From Bacillota bacterium (GTDB lineage Bacteria; Bacillota; Desulfitobacteriia; Desulfitobacteriales; JAJXUE01): DNA of 64,000 bases. How positions within the stretch are numbered: position 1 is the first letter of the stretch; every line of letters starts with the position of its first letter. The notes under the pieces were generated by a model. It ran no database searches. It saw nothing but the letters and a program-made list of their open reading frames with translations, and was not told where the DNA came from. The stretch covers positions 1 through 64,000 of the forward strand of contig JAJXUE010000003.1 in the NCBI GenBank assembly GCA_021783135.1. The letters run 5' to 3'. Position numbers and translations under genes: made by a program. Shown piece after piece: positions 52,146-59,555 of this stretch.

Positions 52146-52729
52146 TGGAAACCTACGGAGTTCCCCTCTTAATTGGTTTTTTCTTCGCCCTTACCCTGCA
52201 AAAGGCCGGTTTGGGCCATTACAACAAAATTGTCAATCAATTTAGGTTTAAAGATAACACTGTGATGAAGTTTATGCTGACCGGAATATCGGTCGGTCTT
52301 GTCGGTATCTATCTTCTGCAGGATCTTGGCGCTTTAAAAATTGACCAAGTCAGTTCAACCTACATTTTGGGCAATTTAATCGGAGGTATGATTTTTGGTG
52401 TGGGAATGGCTCTGGCCGGCACCTGACCAGGCACTTTGATCACCGGGTGTGGTCAGGGCAATTTGGATTATTTAATTCCCGGAGTACTGGGCTTCTTGTT
52501 TGGCGGTGTTTTGTTTGGTTACAGTTATCAGGGTTTTTTCTTGAAGATTTCTACTTATGCTTCCTATGGCAACAAAACCTTGGCCGATTTATGGCATATT
52601 AACCACTGGATTTTAATCGCTTTGTTCGTAACCTTTACGTTGATTTTCTATGTCGGCAGCAAGATAACAGAAAGCAAGAGCAAGCACGAAGACTTGACGC
52701 AACAACAACTCCATCAAGTCTCGCAGTGA
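52145..52729 (+). CDS. YeeE/YedE (DUF395) half-transporter, second copy, with in-frame TGA read as selenocysteine
   Basis: 194 residues if the TGA at 52424-52426 is read through as Sec94. The frame is open without other stops on both sides, and the TGA sits in 'MALAGT-U-PGTL', where this family has a conserved Cys (AGxCPGT). A SECIS-like hairpin follows at 52436-52460. About five membrane helices, then a hydrophilic Lys/Gln tail. GTG start overlaps the preceding stop by one base. A Sec at the substrate-handling position fits a protein that binds thiosulfate, polysulfide or selenium species. Alternative: a simple nonsense mutation, but the conservation and hairpin argue against it. Confidence 0.82.
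52424..52426 (+). other. UGA codon predicted to encode selenocysteine
   Basis: In-frame TGA replacing the conserved Cys of the family's Cys-Pro-Gly motif; flanking codons continue the same family alignment on both sides. Decoding would need selA, selB, selC and selD elsewhere in the genome. Confidence 0.8.
52436..52460 (+). promoter_or_regulatory. Candidate bacterial SECIS element
   Basis: Just after the TGA, CTTTGATCAC (52433-52442) pairs with GTGGTCAGGG (52448-52457), including G-U pairs, closing a five-base loop CGGGT. The loop begins 17 bases after the UGA and its second base is G, which fits the bacterial SECIS pattern (apical loop about 16-37 bases downstream, G near its start). It lies inside the coding region, as in known bacterial selenoprotein genes. 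Confidence 0.72.
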
Positions 52730-52744
52730 AAGGAGGCCTAAACG

Positions 52745-54949
52745 GTGTCCAAAATATATACATGGGAAGAATTATTCAGCCGACGTCAATTTATTAAAGG
52801 CGGCGCCGCCGTGGCCGCCACCGGTGTTGCCGCCTGGAGCGGTTTACTGCAGCCAGCCTTTGGGGCAGGGGAAAATAGCACATTACCAACACCGAACAAC
52901 AGTATAAGGTACGTTAGTACCATCTGTGAACAGTGTGTATGGCGGTGTGGTGTAATTGCCAGGGTCGAGAATGGAGTAGTTAGAAAGCTCGAGGGTAACC
53001 CTGTCCATCCACAAAACAAAGGTAAGTTATGTCCGCGCGGCAATGCCGGCATCGAAACACTATACAGTCCTGACCGGATTAAATTTCCTCTGATTCGTGC
53101 CGGTGCGCGTGGCAGTGGACTATGGCGGCGGGCATCCTGGGATGAGGCTTTAAGTTACACAGCTGCTCAAATGCAACAGATTAAAGTTAAATACGGCGCA
53201 AAAGCGATGATGTTTAACTCTACCGACAACTTGTCGCAGCCTTTTTTCGAAGTTTTATTTAAGGCGTACGGCTCGCCGAACTACGGAACCCAGCGTAGCC
53301 TCTGTTTTAATGCTATGACTACAGGCTTTCTATATACTTATGGGGTGGCACAGCCGGGTACAGATTATGCTAACTGCAAATATATGATTTTTTCCGGGCG
53401 GAACTTGGCCGAAGGAATTGCCAACATTGAAACCCAGGAAATGATCGATATGATGGCTCGAGGCACAAAAGTGGTTGTGTTAGATCCGCGATTCACTAAA
53501 ACGGCCTCTAAAGCCGAATGGCTTCCGATTCGTCCCGGTACGGATTTGGCCTTCTTCTTAGCTATGTTGAATGTGGTAATCACAGAAAAACTATACGACA
53601 AGGCTTTCGTCGCGCAATATACGCAAGGCTTTGCTGATCTGGCCAAAGAAGTAAGCCAGTATACCCCGGAGTGGGCCGAAGTAAAGACAGATATCCCCGC
53701 AGTAACCATTCGCCGCATTGCCCATGAATTTGCCGCGGCAGCGCCGGCTGCCATTGCGCACCCTAACTGGCGCACGTCCAATTTCATCAATTCATTTCAA
53801 CATGAACGGGCGGTTGCCGTGTTAAATGCCATTGTCGGCAACTGGGCACAGCCCGGAGGTTTGATCCCAGATCAGAGTATCAATACAGCACAGTTAGGGA
53901 CAATTCCCCACCCTTCTTTTCCTCCGGCCCAGGGTCTCCGTTTAGATGGAGTACCCTGGCAATACCCGATGGTGCCGTTTGCGTATGGAGTGATTCAAAC
54001 CATGCGGGATAATATTTTAACAGGCAAACCGTATCAAGCCCATGGTTGGTTAATTTCGCGCCAAAACCCTGTGTTGTCGATTCCGGAACGGCAAAAGACT
54101 ATTAACGCACTGATGAAGTTAGATTTTGTTGCTGTGGTAGATATTCAGGCTAATGATACTGCGTACTATGCAGACGTGATTTTGCCAGAGTCGAGCTATT
54201 TGGAGCGCTATGATGGCCTGGTGCCGCTTGGCGACCAGATATTCATCCGCCAACCGGTTATTGATCCTCTCTACGACACCAAAAGCAGCCTTATGATCTA
54301 TCAGGAACTGGCGCAAAAACTTGGCTTAGGGGATTTCCTGCCGTATCAAAATGAAGAAGACCTGCTAAGCAAGCAGCTTAGTCCTTTTGCCATTGGTTTA
54401 GATGAATTGAAACAACAAGGCTATTACACAGTCCCTAACTTTAAAAAGGATCTCACGCAGGACTTTAAATTCCAAACAACCAGCGGTAAGATTGAAATTT
54501 CCTCAAGCATTATGGCGCAAATGGGTAAGACTGCTGTCCCCACCTGGGATGCGCCGCCGCAACCAGCTTCGAACCAATTTTACCTGCTCACAGGTAAAAC
54601 CGCGCAGCACAGCCAAATGTTTACCCAAAATAATCGTTGGCTCTTGGAGCTCTTCCCGGAGAATAAGGCTTGGATTCACACATCCGTTGCCCAAAATATC
54701 GGAGTACAAACCGATGATGAAGTTGTTATTGCGAGCGATGTCGGCAAAGTACGCATCAAAGCATTCGTAACTGAAGGCATTAGACCAGACTGCGTATTCA
54801 TGGTCGGAGGGTTTGGACACGTGAGTAAAGGTCTTAAGAGTGCTTATGGAGTGGGAGCGAGCGACTCGGCCTTACACAAATCTCTTGCCGACCCAATTTC
54901 GGGCAGTTCCGCCCTAAGTCAAACCTTCGTAACAGTTAGTAAAGCGTAG
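52745..54949 (+). CDS. Molybdopterin oxidoreductase, PsrA/PhsA (polysulfide, thiosulfate or selenite reductase) catalytic subunit
   Basis: A 734-residue DMSO-reductase-family enzyme. The Tat signal is SRRQFIKG (residues 12-19). The 4Fe-4S site is CxxCxxxC ('CEQCVWRC') plus a later Cys in 'LCPRG'. The predicted molybdenum-ligand Cys is in 'RSLCFNAMTT'. Size and sequence fit the PsrA/PhsA clade, which also includes a respiratory selenite reductase. GTG start behind AAAGGAGG. The neighbouring sulfur and selenium transporter genes support a chalcogen substrate, but which one cannot be told. Confidence 0.87.
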   Translation: MSKIYTWEELFSRRQFIKGGAAVAATGVAAWSGLLQPAFGAGENSTLPTPNNSIRYVSTICEQCVWRCGVIARVENGVVRKLEGNPVHPQNKGKLCPRGNAGIETLYSPDRIKFPLIRAGARGSGLWRRASWDEALSYTAAQMQQIKVKYGAKAMMFNSTDNLSQPFFEVLFKAYGSPNYGTQRSLCFNAMTTGFLYTYGVAQPGTDYANCKYMIFSGRNLAEGIANIETQEMIDMMARGTKVVVLDPRFTKTASKAEWLPIRPGTDLAFFLAMLNVVITEKLYDKAFVAQYTQGFADLAKEVSQYTPEWAEVKTDIPAVTIRRIAHEFAAAAPAAIAHPNWRTSNFINSFQHERAVAVLNAIVGNWAQPGGLIPDQSINTAQLGTIPHPSFPPAQGLRLDGVPWQYPMVPFAYGVIQTMRDNILTGKPYQAHGWLISRQNPVLSIPERQKTINALMKLDFVAVVDIQANDTAYYADVILPESSYLERYDGLVPLGDQIFIRQPVIDPLYDTKSSLMIYQELAQKLGLGDFLPYQNEEDLLSKQLSPFAIGLDELKQQGYYTVPNFKKDLTQDFKFQTTSGKIEISSSIMAQMGKTAVPTWDAPPQPASNQFYLLTGKTAQHSQMFTQNNRWLLELFPENKAWIHTSVAQNIGVQTDDEVVIASDVGKVRIKAFVTEGIRPDCVFMVGGFGHVSKGLKSAYGVGASDSALHKSLADPISGSSALSQTFVTVSKA

Positions 54950-54962
54950 GAGGAAAGATAAA

Positions 54963-55538
54963 ATGGCAGTTCGCATGGGCTTTGTTATCATCACTTCGCG
55001 CTGTATCGATTGCGATGCCTGTATGGTGGCGTGTCGGGCGGAAAATGAAGTCCCGCTCGGGTTCACCCGTAACTGGGTTACCAACAAGGGAATAGCCGGA
55101 CTGTTCCCTAATGTTAAGCAAATGTTTGAACCGGGCAATTGTATGCATTGTGACAGTCCGCCTTGTGTAGCAGTTTGTCCCACCGGAGCGTCGCATAAGC
55201 GCGAGGACGGGATTGTTTTGGTGGACGATGTCAAATGTATCGGATGTAAATACTGCATCGAAGCGTGCCCGTATGACGCTCGTTTTCCCAATCCGGATAC
55301 AGGTAAGGCCGACAAATGTACTTTTTGCATTCAACGACTGGAGCAAGGCTTGCAGCCTGCTTGCGTGCAGACGTGTATCGGCAAGGCTCGCCATTCCGGC
55401 GACCTGAATAATCCGGCGAGTGTGGTGTCCCAGTTACTCGACATCTATCCGGCCCGTCAGCTTTTGACGCAAGCAGGGACTGGTCCGAACATTTACTATA
55501 TTGATGTCCCGGTACCTGAAATTCCGGCGGGCAAATAA
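54963..55538 (+). CDS. Iron-sulfur subunit (PsrB/PhsB-like), four 4Fe-4S clusters
   Basis: A 191-residue DmsB-like protein with four cysteine groups: 'CIDCDACMVACRAEN', 'CMHCDSPPCVAVCPTG', 'CIGCKYCIEACPYD' and 'CTFCIQRLEQGLQPACVQTC'. It passes electrons between the NrfD membrane subunit and the molybdoenzyme. No own signal; it is exported with the Tat-bearing catalytic subunit. Directly after it behind AGGAGG. Confidence 0.94.
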   Translation: MAVRMGFVIITSRCIDCDACMVACRAENEVPLGFTRNWVTNKGIAGLFPNVKQMFEPGNCMHCDSPPCVAVCPTGASHKREDGIVLVDDVKCIGCKYCIEACPYDARFPNPDTGKADKCTFCIQRLEQGLQPACVQTCIGKARHSGDLNNPASVVSQLLDIYPARQLLTQAGTGPNIYYIDVPVPEIPAGK

Positions 55539-55559
55539 CATAGACTGGGGGAGGATGTA

Positions 55560-56465
55560 ATGCACGGAGAATTTGTCTGGGGTATTTTAATTGTCATCTA
55601 CCTGTTCACTGCAGGGTTAAGCGCCGGGGCTATGGTAACATCGAACGGGGCGTTATTGCTCGGAGGAGAACGGTTTGATCGCATAGCACGCTGGGGAGCC
55701 TTGATTGCACCATTTCCAATTGCTATTGGAACGGGTATGCTGTTGGTTGATTTGGGCAGCCCGCTCAATTTCTACCGTTTGTTTATGATCTTGCAAGTAA
55801 AATCACCTATGTCATACGGCAGCTGGGCAATATTGCTGTTTACAGTGTTAAGCTTAGTCTATTTTTACCTGTGGTTGCCCGAAAAGTTGCAGATCTGGCG
55901 GCGACCTGCTCAGTATGTGCAGTGGCAACGGTTTTTGGCCAAAGTAATGCCGGTGCTGGCTGTAATTGTAGCTGCCTATACTGGAGTTCTATTAAATGCT
56001 GCTGGTCGCCCACTGTGGCAGACACCGCTGTTGCCGGAGTTATTCTTGGTTTCGGCCTTTTCAACCGGTGTGGCGTCAGTCATCTTAGCTGCCAGCCTTA
56101 GTCATACTTGGCGCGCCCGGCACCATGAAATACGTGTTCTGACTATTGCGGATGCAGTGTTGGTGATTTTGGAGTTAATACTCTTTGCCACGATGGCACT
56201 TTCCGCTCAACTCGGTACATTAAGTCAACGTTTAGCTTTTGCGCAGTTATTGGATGGTCACTATGCTTGGATGTTTTGGTTTTTTATAGTAATCTTAGGG
56301 TTAGTGGTACCTCTGCTGATGGAGATTAGCGAAATAAGGGGTAAAATTCCTGTCAAATGGGCGGGGTCATTAACTATTGGCAGCAGTTTTCTTGTTCTAT
56401 TCGGTGGATTTTTCGTGCGATATGCGATTACTTACGCTGGACAATGGAGCGGTTGGGTGCACTAG
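55560..56465 (+). CDS. NrfD/PsrC-type membrane subunit
   Basis: A 301-residue protein with eight to nine membrane helices, carrying the N-terminal 'FVWGILIVIYLFTAGLSAGAMVT' of the NrfD family. It binds menaquinol and exchanges electrons with the Fe-S subunit without hemes. ATG behind GGGGGAGG. Third subunit of the molybdoenzyme. Confidence 0.92.
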   Translation: MHGEFVWGILIVIYLFTAGLSAGAMVTSNGALLLGGERFDRIARWGALIAPFPIAIGTGMLLVDLGSPLNFYRLFMILQVKSPMSYGSWAILLFTVLSLVYFYLWLPEKLQIWRRPAQYVQWQRFLAKVMPVLAVIVAAYTGVLLNAAGRPLWQTPLLPELFLVSAFSTGVASVILAASLSHTWRARHHEIRVLTIADAVLVILELILFATMALSAQLGTLSQRLAFAQLLDGHYAWMFWFFIVILGLVVPLLMEISEIRGKIPVKWAGSLTIGSSFLVLFGGFFVRYAITYAGQWSGWVH

Positions 56466-56495
56466 TGAGAGCATAAGGGGGCATTAGAGCAGGCC

Positions 56496-56951
56496 ATGGA
56501 AGATGAAAATAGTGTACTAACGCGCCGCAACTTGCTGCGAATTGGTTGGGTGAGTATTATTGCTTCCGGTCTTTTGTCTCTGTGGCCGCTTAGCCAGTAT
56601 TTAACCAGCTCAGAGGATAGCTTACAATCAGACATTATAACGCTTAAAATCTCCCCGCTTATTGGCAACCAATGGTATCACATCGAAAATACCCGGGTGT
56701 GGCTAAAACGAGCTGGTCAAGGCTACGCTGCAATTTTAGCAACATGTACCCATCTGGGCTGCGAAGTAGCCTATAATTCCTCCCAGCAAAAGTGGTTTTG
56801 CCCGTGTCATGGCAGTGTCTATAATGCCGAAGGCACACCGATCGCGGGACCGGCACCGCGCGACTTAGCGCGTGTGGCGGTAAAAGCCGTAAATGATACT
56901 TTGATCGTTAATATCGGTAAGGTAGTAGGAATGGATAGGCAAATACTATGA
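56496..56951 (+). CDS. Rieske iron-sulfur protein (QcrA/PetC-like)
   Basis: A 151-residue protein with a Tat-like N-terminal anchor containing TRRNLLR and a C-terminal Rieske domain. Both binding loops, 'CTHLGC' and 'CPCHG', are intact. It overlaps the cytochrome b6 gene by four bases (ATGA). Part of a quinol-oxidising cytochrome bc-like module placed inside the molybdoenzyme operon. Confidence 0.92.
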   Translation: MEDENSVLTRRNLLRIGWVSIIASGLLSLWPLSQYLTSSEDSLQSDIITLKISPLIGNQWYHIENTRVWLKRAGQGYAAILATCTHLGCEVAYNSSQQKWFCPCHGSVYNAEGTPIAGPAPRDLARVAVKAVNDTLIVNIGKVVGMDRQIL

Positions 56952-57583
56952 CCCAAAAACGAACGCAAGAAAACTTTTTATGGCACATTCGAGCGCGCCA
57001 GGTTCCAGCCAGAGCATTATCTGTAGTATATACTTTCTGTCTGGGCGGCATATCCTTTCTGGCCTTTGTCGTTTTAGCAGTTACAGGCGTACTACTAATG
57101 TTTCACTATCAACCGGGCTATTCGGACGGTTACCACAGCGTGCTCAACCTGGCTTCCGTCATTCCGTATGGAGCGGTGTTACGCAACCTGCATTACTGGG
57201 CAGGTCAAATCATGGTTATAACAGTTGCCCTGCATATGGTTCGGGTGGTCTGGACGCAATCCTATCGTCCGCCGCGCGAACTTAATTGGGTGGTCGGTGT
57301 CAGTTTGTTGGTTATAACTATAATTTTAGATTTTAGCGGTTATTTACTGCGAGGTTCGCAAGAAAGCGGCGCTGCAGCTACGGTCGCCGTGCATATCTTA
57401 CAATTGGTGCCTGGGATAGGTGTAGGTTTAGCCGCAGCATTTTTTGGTCATCCAACTGCCTTGAGTGGTAGTACCTTAATGATTTATGTATGGCACTGCG
57501 TGGCCTTGCCTTCAGTCGCCTTTTACCTGCAAGGTTACCATTTTTGGCGCGTGCGAAAAGACGGGGGCATAAAACCTCTTTAG
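56948..57583 (+). CDS. Cytochrome b6 with heme ci ligand cysteine
   Basis: A 211-residue four-helix cytochrome b6. The b-heme ligand pairs are visible: His in 'NLHYWAGQIMVITVALHMVRV' spread over one helix, and in 'YVWHCVALP' with 'GYHFWRVRKDGG' in another. Cys31 in 'TFCLGGISF' occupies the place of the Cys that attaches the extra heme c (ci/cn) in b6f complexes and their Firmicutes relatives. The split b6/subunit IV arrangement is of the b6f type, not the bc1 type. Confidence 0.88.
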   Translation: MTQKRTQENFLWHIRARQVPARALSVVYTFCLGGISFLAFVVLAVTGVLLMFHYQPGYSDGYHSVLNLASVIPYGAVLRNLHYWAGQIMVITVALHMVRVVWTQSYRPPRELNWVVGVSLLVITIILDFSGYLLRGSQESGAAATVAVHILQLVPGIGVGLAAAFFGHPTALSGSTLMIYVWHCVALPSVAFYLQGYHFWRVRKDGGIKPL

Positions 57584-57595
57584 GAGAACCATGAC

Positions 57596-57961
57596 ATGGA
57601 TAAAGTTCCCGGCAGAAAACTATGGTCAAAAGAAGGTCTTGTAGTCATATTTTCACTTGCGATCGGAATACTTTTGTCCTTGCTATTACAAGCACCCGTG
57701 GGAACATCTCCCCAGGCGCCTCTGCTTGCCCATGCGGTCGCACCTTGGATTTTTGGACCGGTTCAAATAGCCCTATTATACCTGCCGCCCTGGTTGGGAG
57801 CTGTGCTCTTACCCTTGGCGGCCTTGGCGTGCTTAACTGCTTTACCCTGGTTGGGAAAATTAGGCGGAAGGCGTTTGGCGTTGGGCTCCTTTGCGGCAGT
57901 AGGAATTATCATCGGCGTGTTACTACTCTGGTTTATGGGTAGAGAGTATTGGTGGCATTAA
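57596..57961 (+). CDS. Subunit IV-like C-terminal part of cytochrome b
   Basis: A 121-residue protein with three membrane helices, in the position of subunit IV after cytochrome b6. 'APWIFGPVQIALLYLPPWLGAVLLPLAAL' aligns with '[21 protein letters not shown]...' of subunit IV, so the PEWY motif at the quinol-oxidation site is replaced by APWI. The Glu of PEWY normally takes part in proton release, so quinol chemistry may be altered here. The next gene overlaps the end if it starts at 57949. Confidence 0.7.
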   Translation: MDKVPGRKLWSKEGLVVIFSLAIGILLSLLLQAPVGTSPQAPLLAHAVAPWIFGPVQIALLYLPPWLGAVLLPLAALACLTALPWLGKLGGRRLALGSFAAVGIIIGVLLLWFMGREYWWH

Positions 57962-57963
57962 TT

Positions 57964-59427
57964 ATGGACAAAAAAAGTTGGCTGTTCGCTTTAGGCGGGC
58001 TGTTGTTATTGACTACTGTCGGTTTAAGTATATTGGGCAATTACACTTCGAATTGGGCCATGTACCAGCAAAAGTATTTCCAGGCGCAGATCAATACCCT
58101 GCAAGCCCAACTAAAGACAACTTCCCACGGGCAAGCAAGAGCAAAACTCGAACAGCAAATTACTCAATGGCAAAACCGTAAACCGCAAATAGTTAACTTG
58201 GTTTTGCCGAATGGTCAAGTAGAGCGGTGCCAAACATGTCATATGGGTCTGGAGGAAATTTCAACTTCTCATCCGCCGGACACCTTCGGCTGTACAGTTT
58301 GCCATGGGGGCAACGGCCTCTCGCTTGACTTGAAGACAGCCCATGCCGACTGGTACGGACAAGGTCACCCAGGTAGGTTGAGTGTTGCTGGTTTGACGTG
58401 CGGTGGTACAGGTCCTAATGGGCAAACCTGCCACAGCGGCAATAAAGTACAGGCCCAAAATGAAGTGGATTTAGTCAAAACATCATTAATGAGTACAAAG
58501 GCAGGAGAACTTAGCTTCGTGCGACGCATGCTAGGGCTAGATCCAGGCACAAAGGTGCCCAATTTAGCATTAGGCGAACCTGCTTCCCAATACCCCAATC
58601 CCTTAAACGGCGGGCCGCGCCAAGCTGCCTTGCAAACCAATTGTCTGAGCCAATGCCATCAAGCCGGTGGACTATTGCCATTGCTGCAAAAAGGCAAGAC
58701 TGAGATTCCCAGTAACGGGTGTGAAAACTGCCATGTATTATCAAATCCCGATCACACCTATGTGGGGCAAGACGTAACAATTTCCCGTACTGAAGCTGGT
58801 TTAGGCATGGTGCACCAGCTAACTACCCAGATACCTTATACCCAGTGCAATCAGTGTCATAACCAAGGCTTGCACGACCCAATTAAGATGAAATTCACCC
58901 CTCGTGTCGATCTGCAGCAAGTAGTTAAAGACCGGCAGACCGGGAATAAAACCTGGTCAGCACGAGTCAAGGATTATTATCTGCCGGGCGAGCTTTTTGC
59001 CAAGTGCGAGGTTAGTCTGGATTGTATCGATTGCCATACCCGCGAGGATGTAATGGGAGACGGTCACATGTATACCTCAGAATATGCGGCAGTACATATC
59101 CAGTGTCAAGATTGCCATGGAACCATCAACAGTTTACCGCTAAGTAAGAAGGTACGGAGCACGAGCGACTTAGCTTTTGAAGAAGGCATTGCCAACCCTA
59201 ACTTTCCGGCGTTGGTAGTGGGTGACACTATCGGCTTAACACATCAAGGGGAGGAGTTGCCTTATGTACGGCAAAAAGGGCAAACCAGGTATATCGTGAG
59301 TAGAATAACTGGTACTAAATATACAATTCCCATGGTCAAAGGCAGTGCTTGCCGACAAAAATTGACTGAGCAAGGTGCGGATGCTTGTCATGCTTGTCAT
59401 CAAGCTGTTTCAGAACAAGCTCATTAA
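57964..59427 (+). CDS. Membrane-anchored multiheme cytochrome c
   Basis: About 487 residues. An N-terminal membrane helix (about 4-25) and a coiled-coil-like segment (about 35-70) precede seven canonical CxxCH sites (CQTCH, CTVCH, CENCH, CNQCH, CIDCH, CQDCH, CHACH). Two further atypical sites are visible: CLSQCH (CxxxCH) and a widely spaced Cys before QTCH. The CHACH site sits near the C-terminus. It would carry electrons from the Rieske/b module to external acceptors or to the molybdoenzyme. ATG 57964; a GTG at 57949 overlaps the previous gene. Confidence 0.85.
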   Translation: MDKKSWLFALGGLLLLTTVGLSILGNYTSNWAMYQQKYFQAQINTLQAQLKTTSHGQARAKLEQQITQWQNRKPQIVNLVLPNGQVERCQTCHMGLEEISTSHPPDTFGCTVCHGGNGLSLDLKTAHADWYGQGHPGRLSVAGLTCGGTGPNGQTCHSGNKVQAQNEVDLVKTSLMSTKAGELSFVRRMLGLDPGTKVPNLALGEPASQYPNPLNGGPRQAALQTNCLSQCHQAGGLLPLLQKGKTEIPSNGCENCHVLSNPDHTYVGQDVTISRTEAGLGMVHQLTTQIPYTQCNQCHNQGLHDPIKMKFTPRVDLQQVVKDRQTGNKTWSARVKDYYLPGELFAKCEVSLDCIDCHTREDVMGDGHMYTSEYAAVHIQCQDCHGTINSLPLSKKVRSTSDLAFEEGIANPNFPALVVGDTIGLTHQGEELPYVRQKGQTRYIVSRITGTKYTIPMVKGSACRQKLTEQGADACHACHQAVSEQAH

Positions 59428-59462
59428 GCACCTTACTGCAATAAATATTTTGGGCAAAAGTG

Positions 59463-59491
59463 TTGACAATATAAGATAAATTGCATATATT
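59463..59491 (+). promoter_or_regulatory. Strong sigma-A promoter of the thioredoxin-reductase operon
   Basis: Perfect TTGACA (59463-59468), a 17-base spacer and TATATT (59486-59491). Predicted start near 59498. Confidence 0.85.
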
Positions 59492-59501
59492 TTAAATATG
59501 T

Positions 59502-59521
59502 GATACCCCCCCTAGGGTATC
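59502..59521. promoter_or_regulatory. CsoR/CstR-like operator at the thioredoxin-reductase promoter
   Basis: GATACCC (59502-59508) and GGGTATC (59515-59521) are perfect 7-bp inverted arms with a 6-base C-rich middle. They sit ten bases after the -10 box, as at the respiratory operon promoter (50,502). It has the ATACC...GGTAT form of CsoR-family sites. Probably shared control of both operons by an unseen repressor. Confidence 0.7.
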
Positions 59522-59555
59522 CGGTTAAAATCAATTGAATTGGAGTGAATTGAAT

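Noticed and set aside
52022-52729. Two separate ORFs, or a pseudogene, at the second YeeE/YedE gene
   Set aside because: Only one in-frame stop separates them, it is TGA at the conserved Cys position, and a SECIS-like hairpin follows; a selenocysteine reading explains all three facts.
52745-54949. Respiratory arsenate reductase (ArrA)
   Set aside because: At 734 residues with PsrC/NrfD and YeeE/YedE neighbours, it fits the PsrA/PhsA clade better than the longer ArrA.
54914-55394. Two long minus-strand ORFs opposite the Fe-S subunit
   Set aside because: Antisense shadows of a strongly conserved ferredoxin-like gene.
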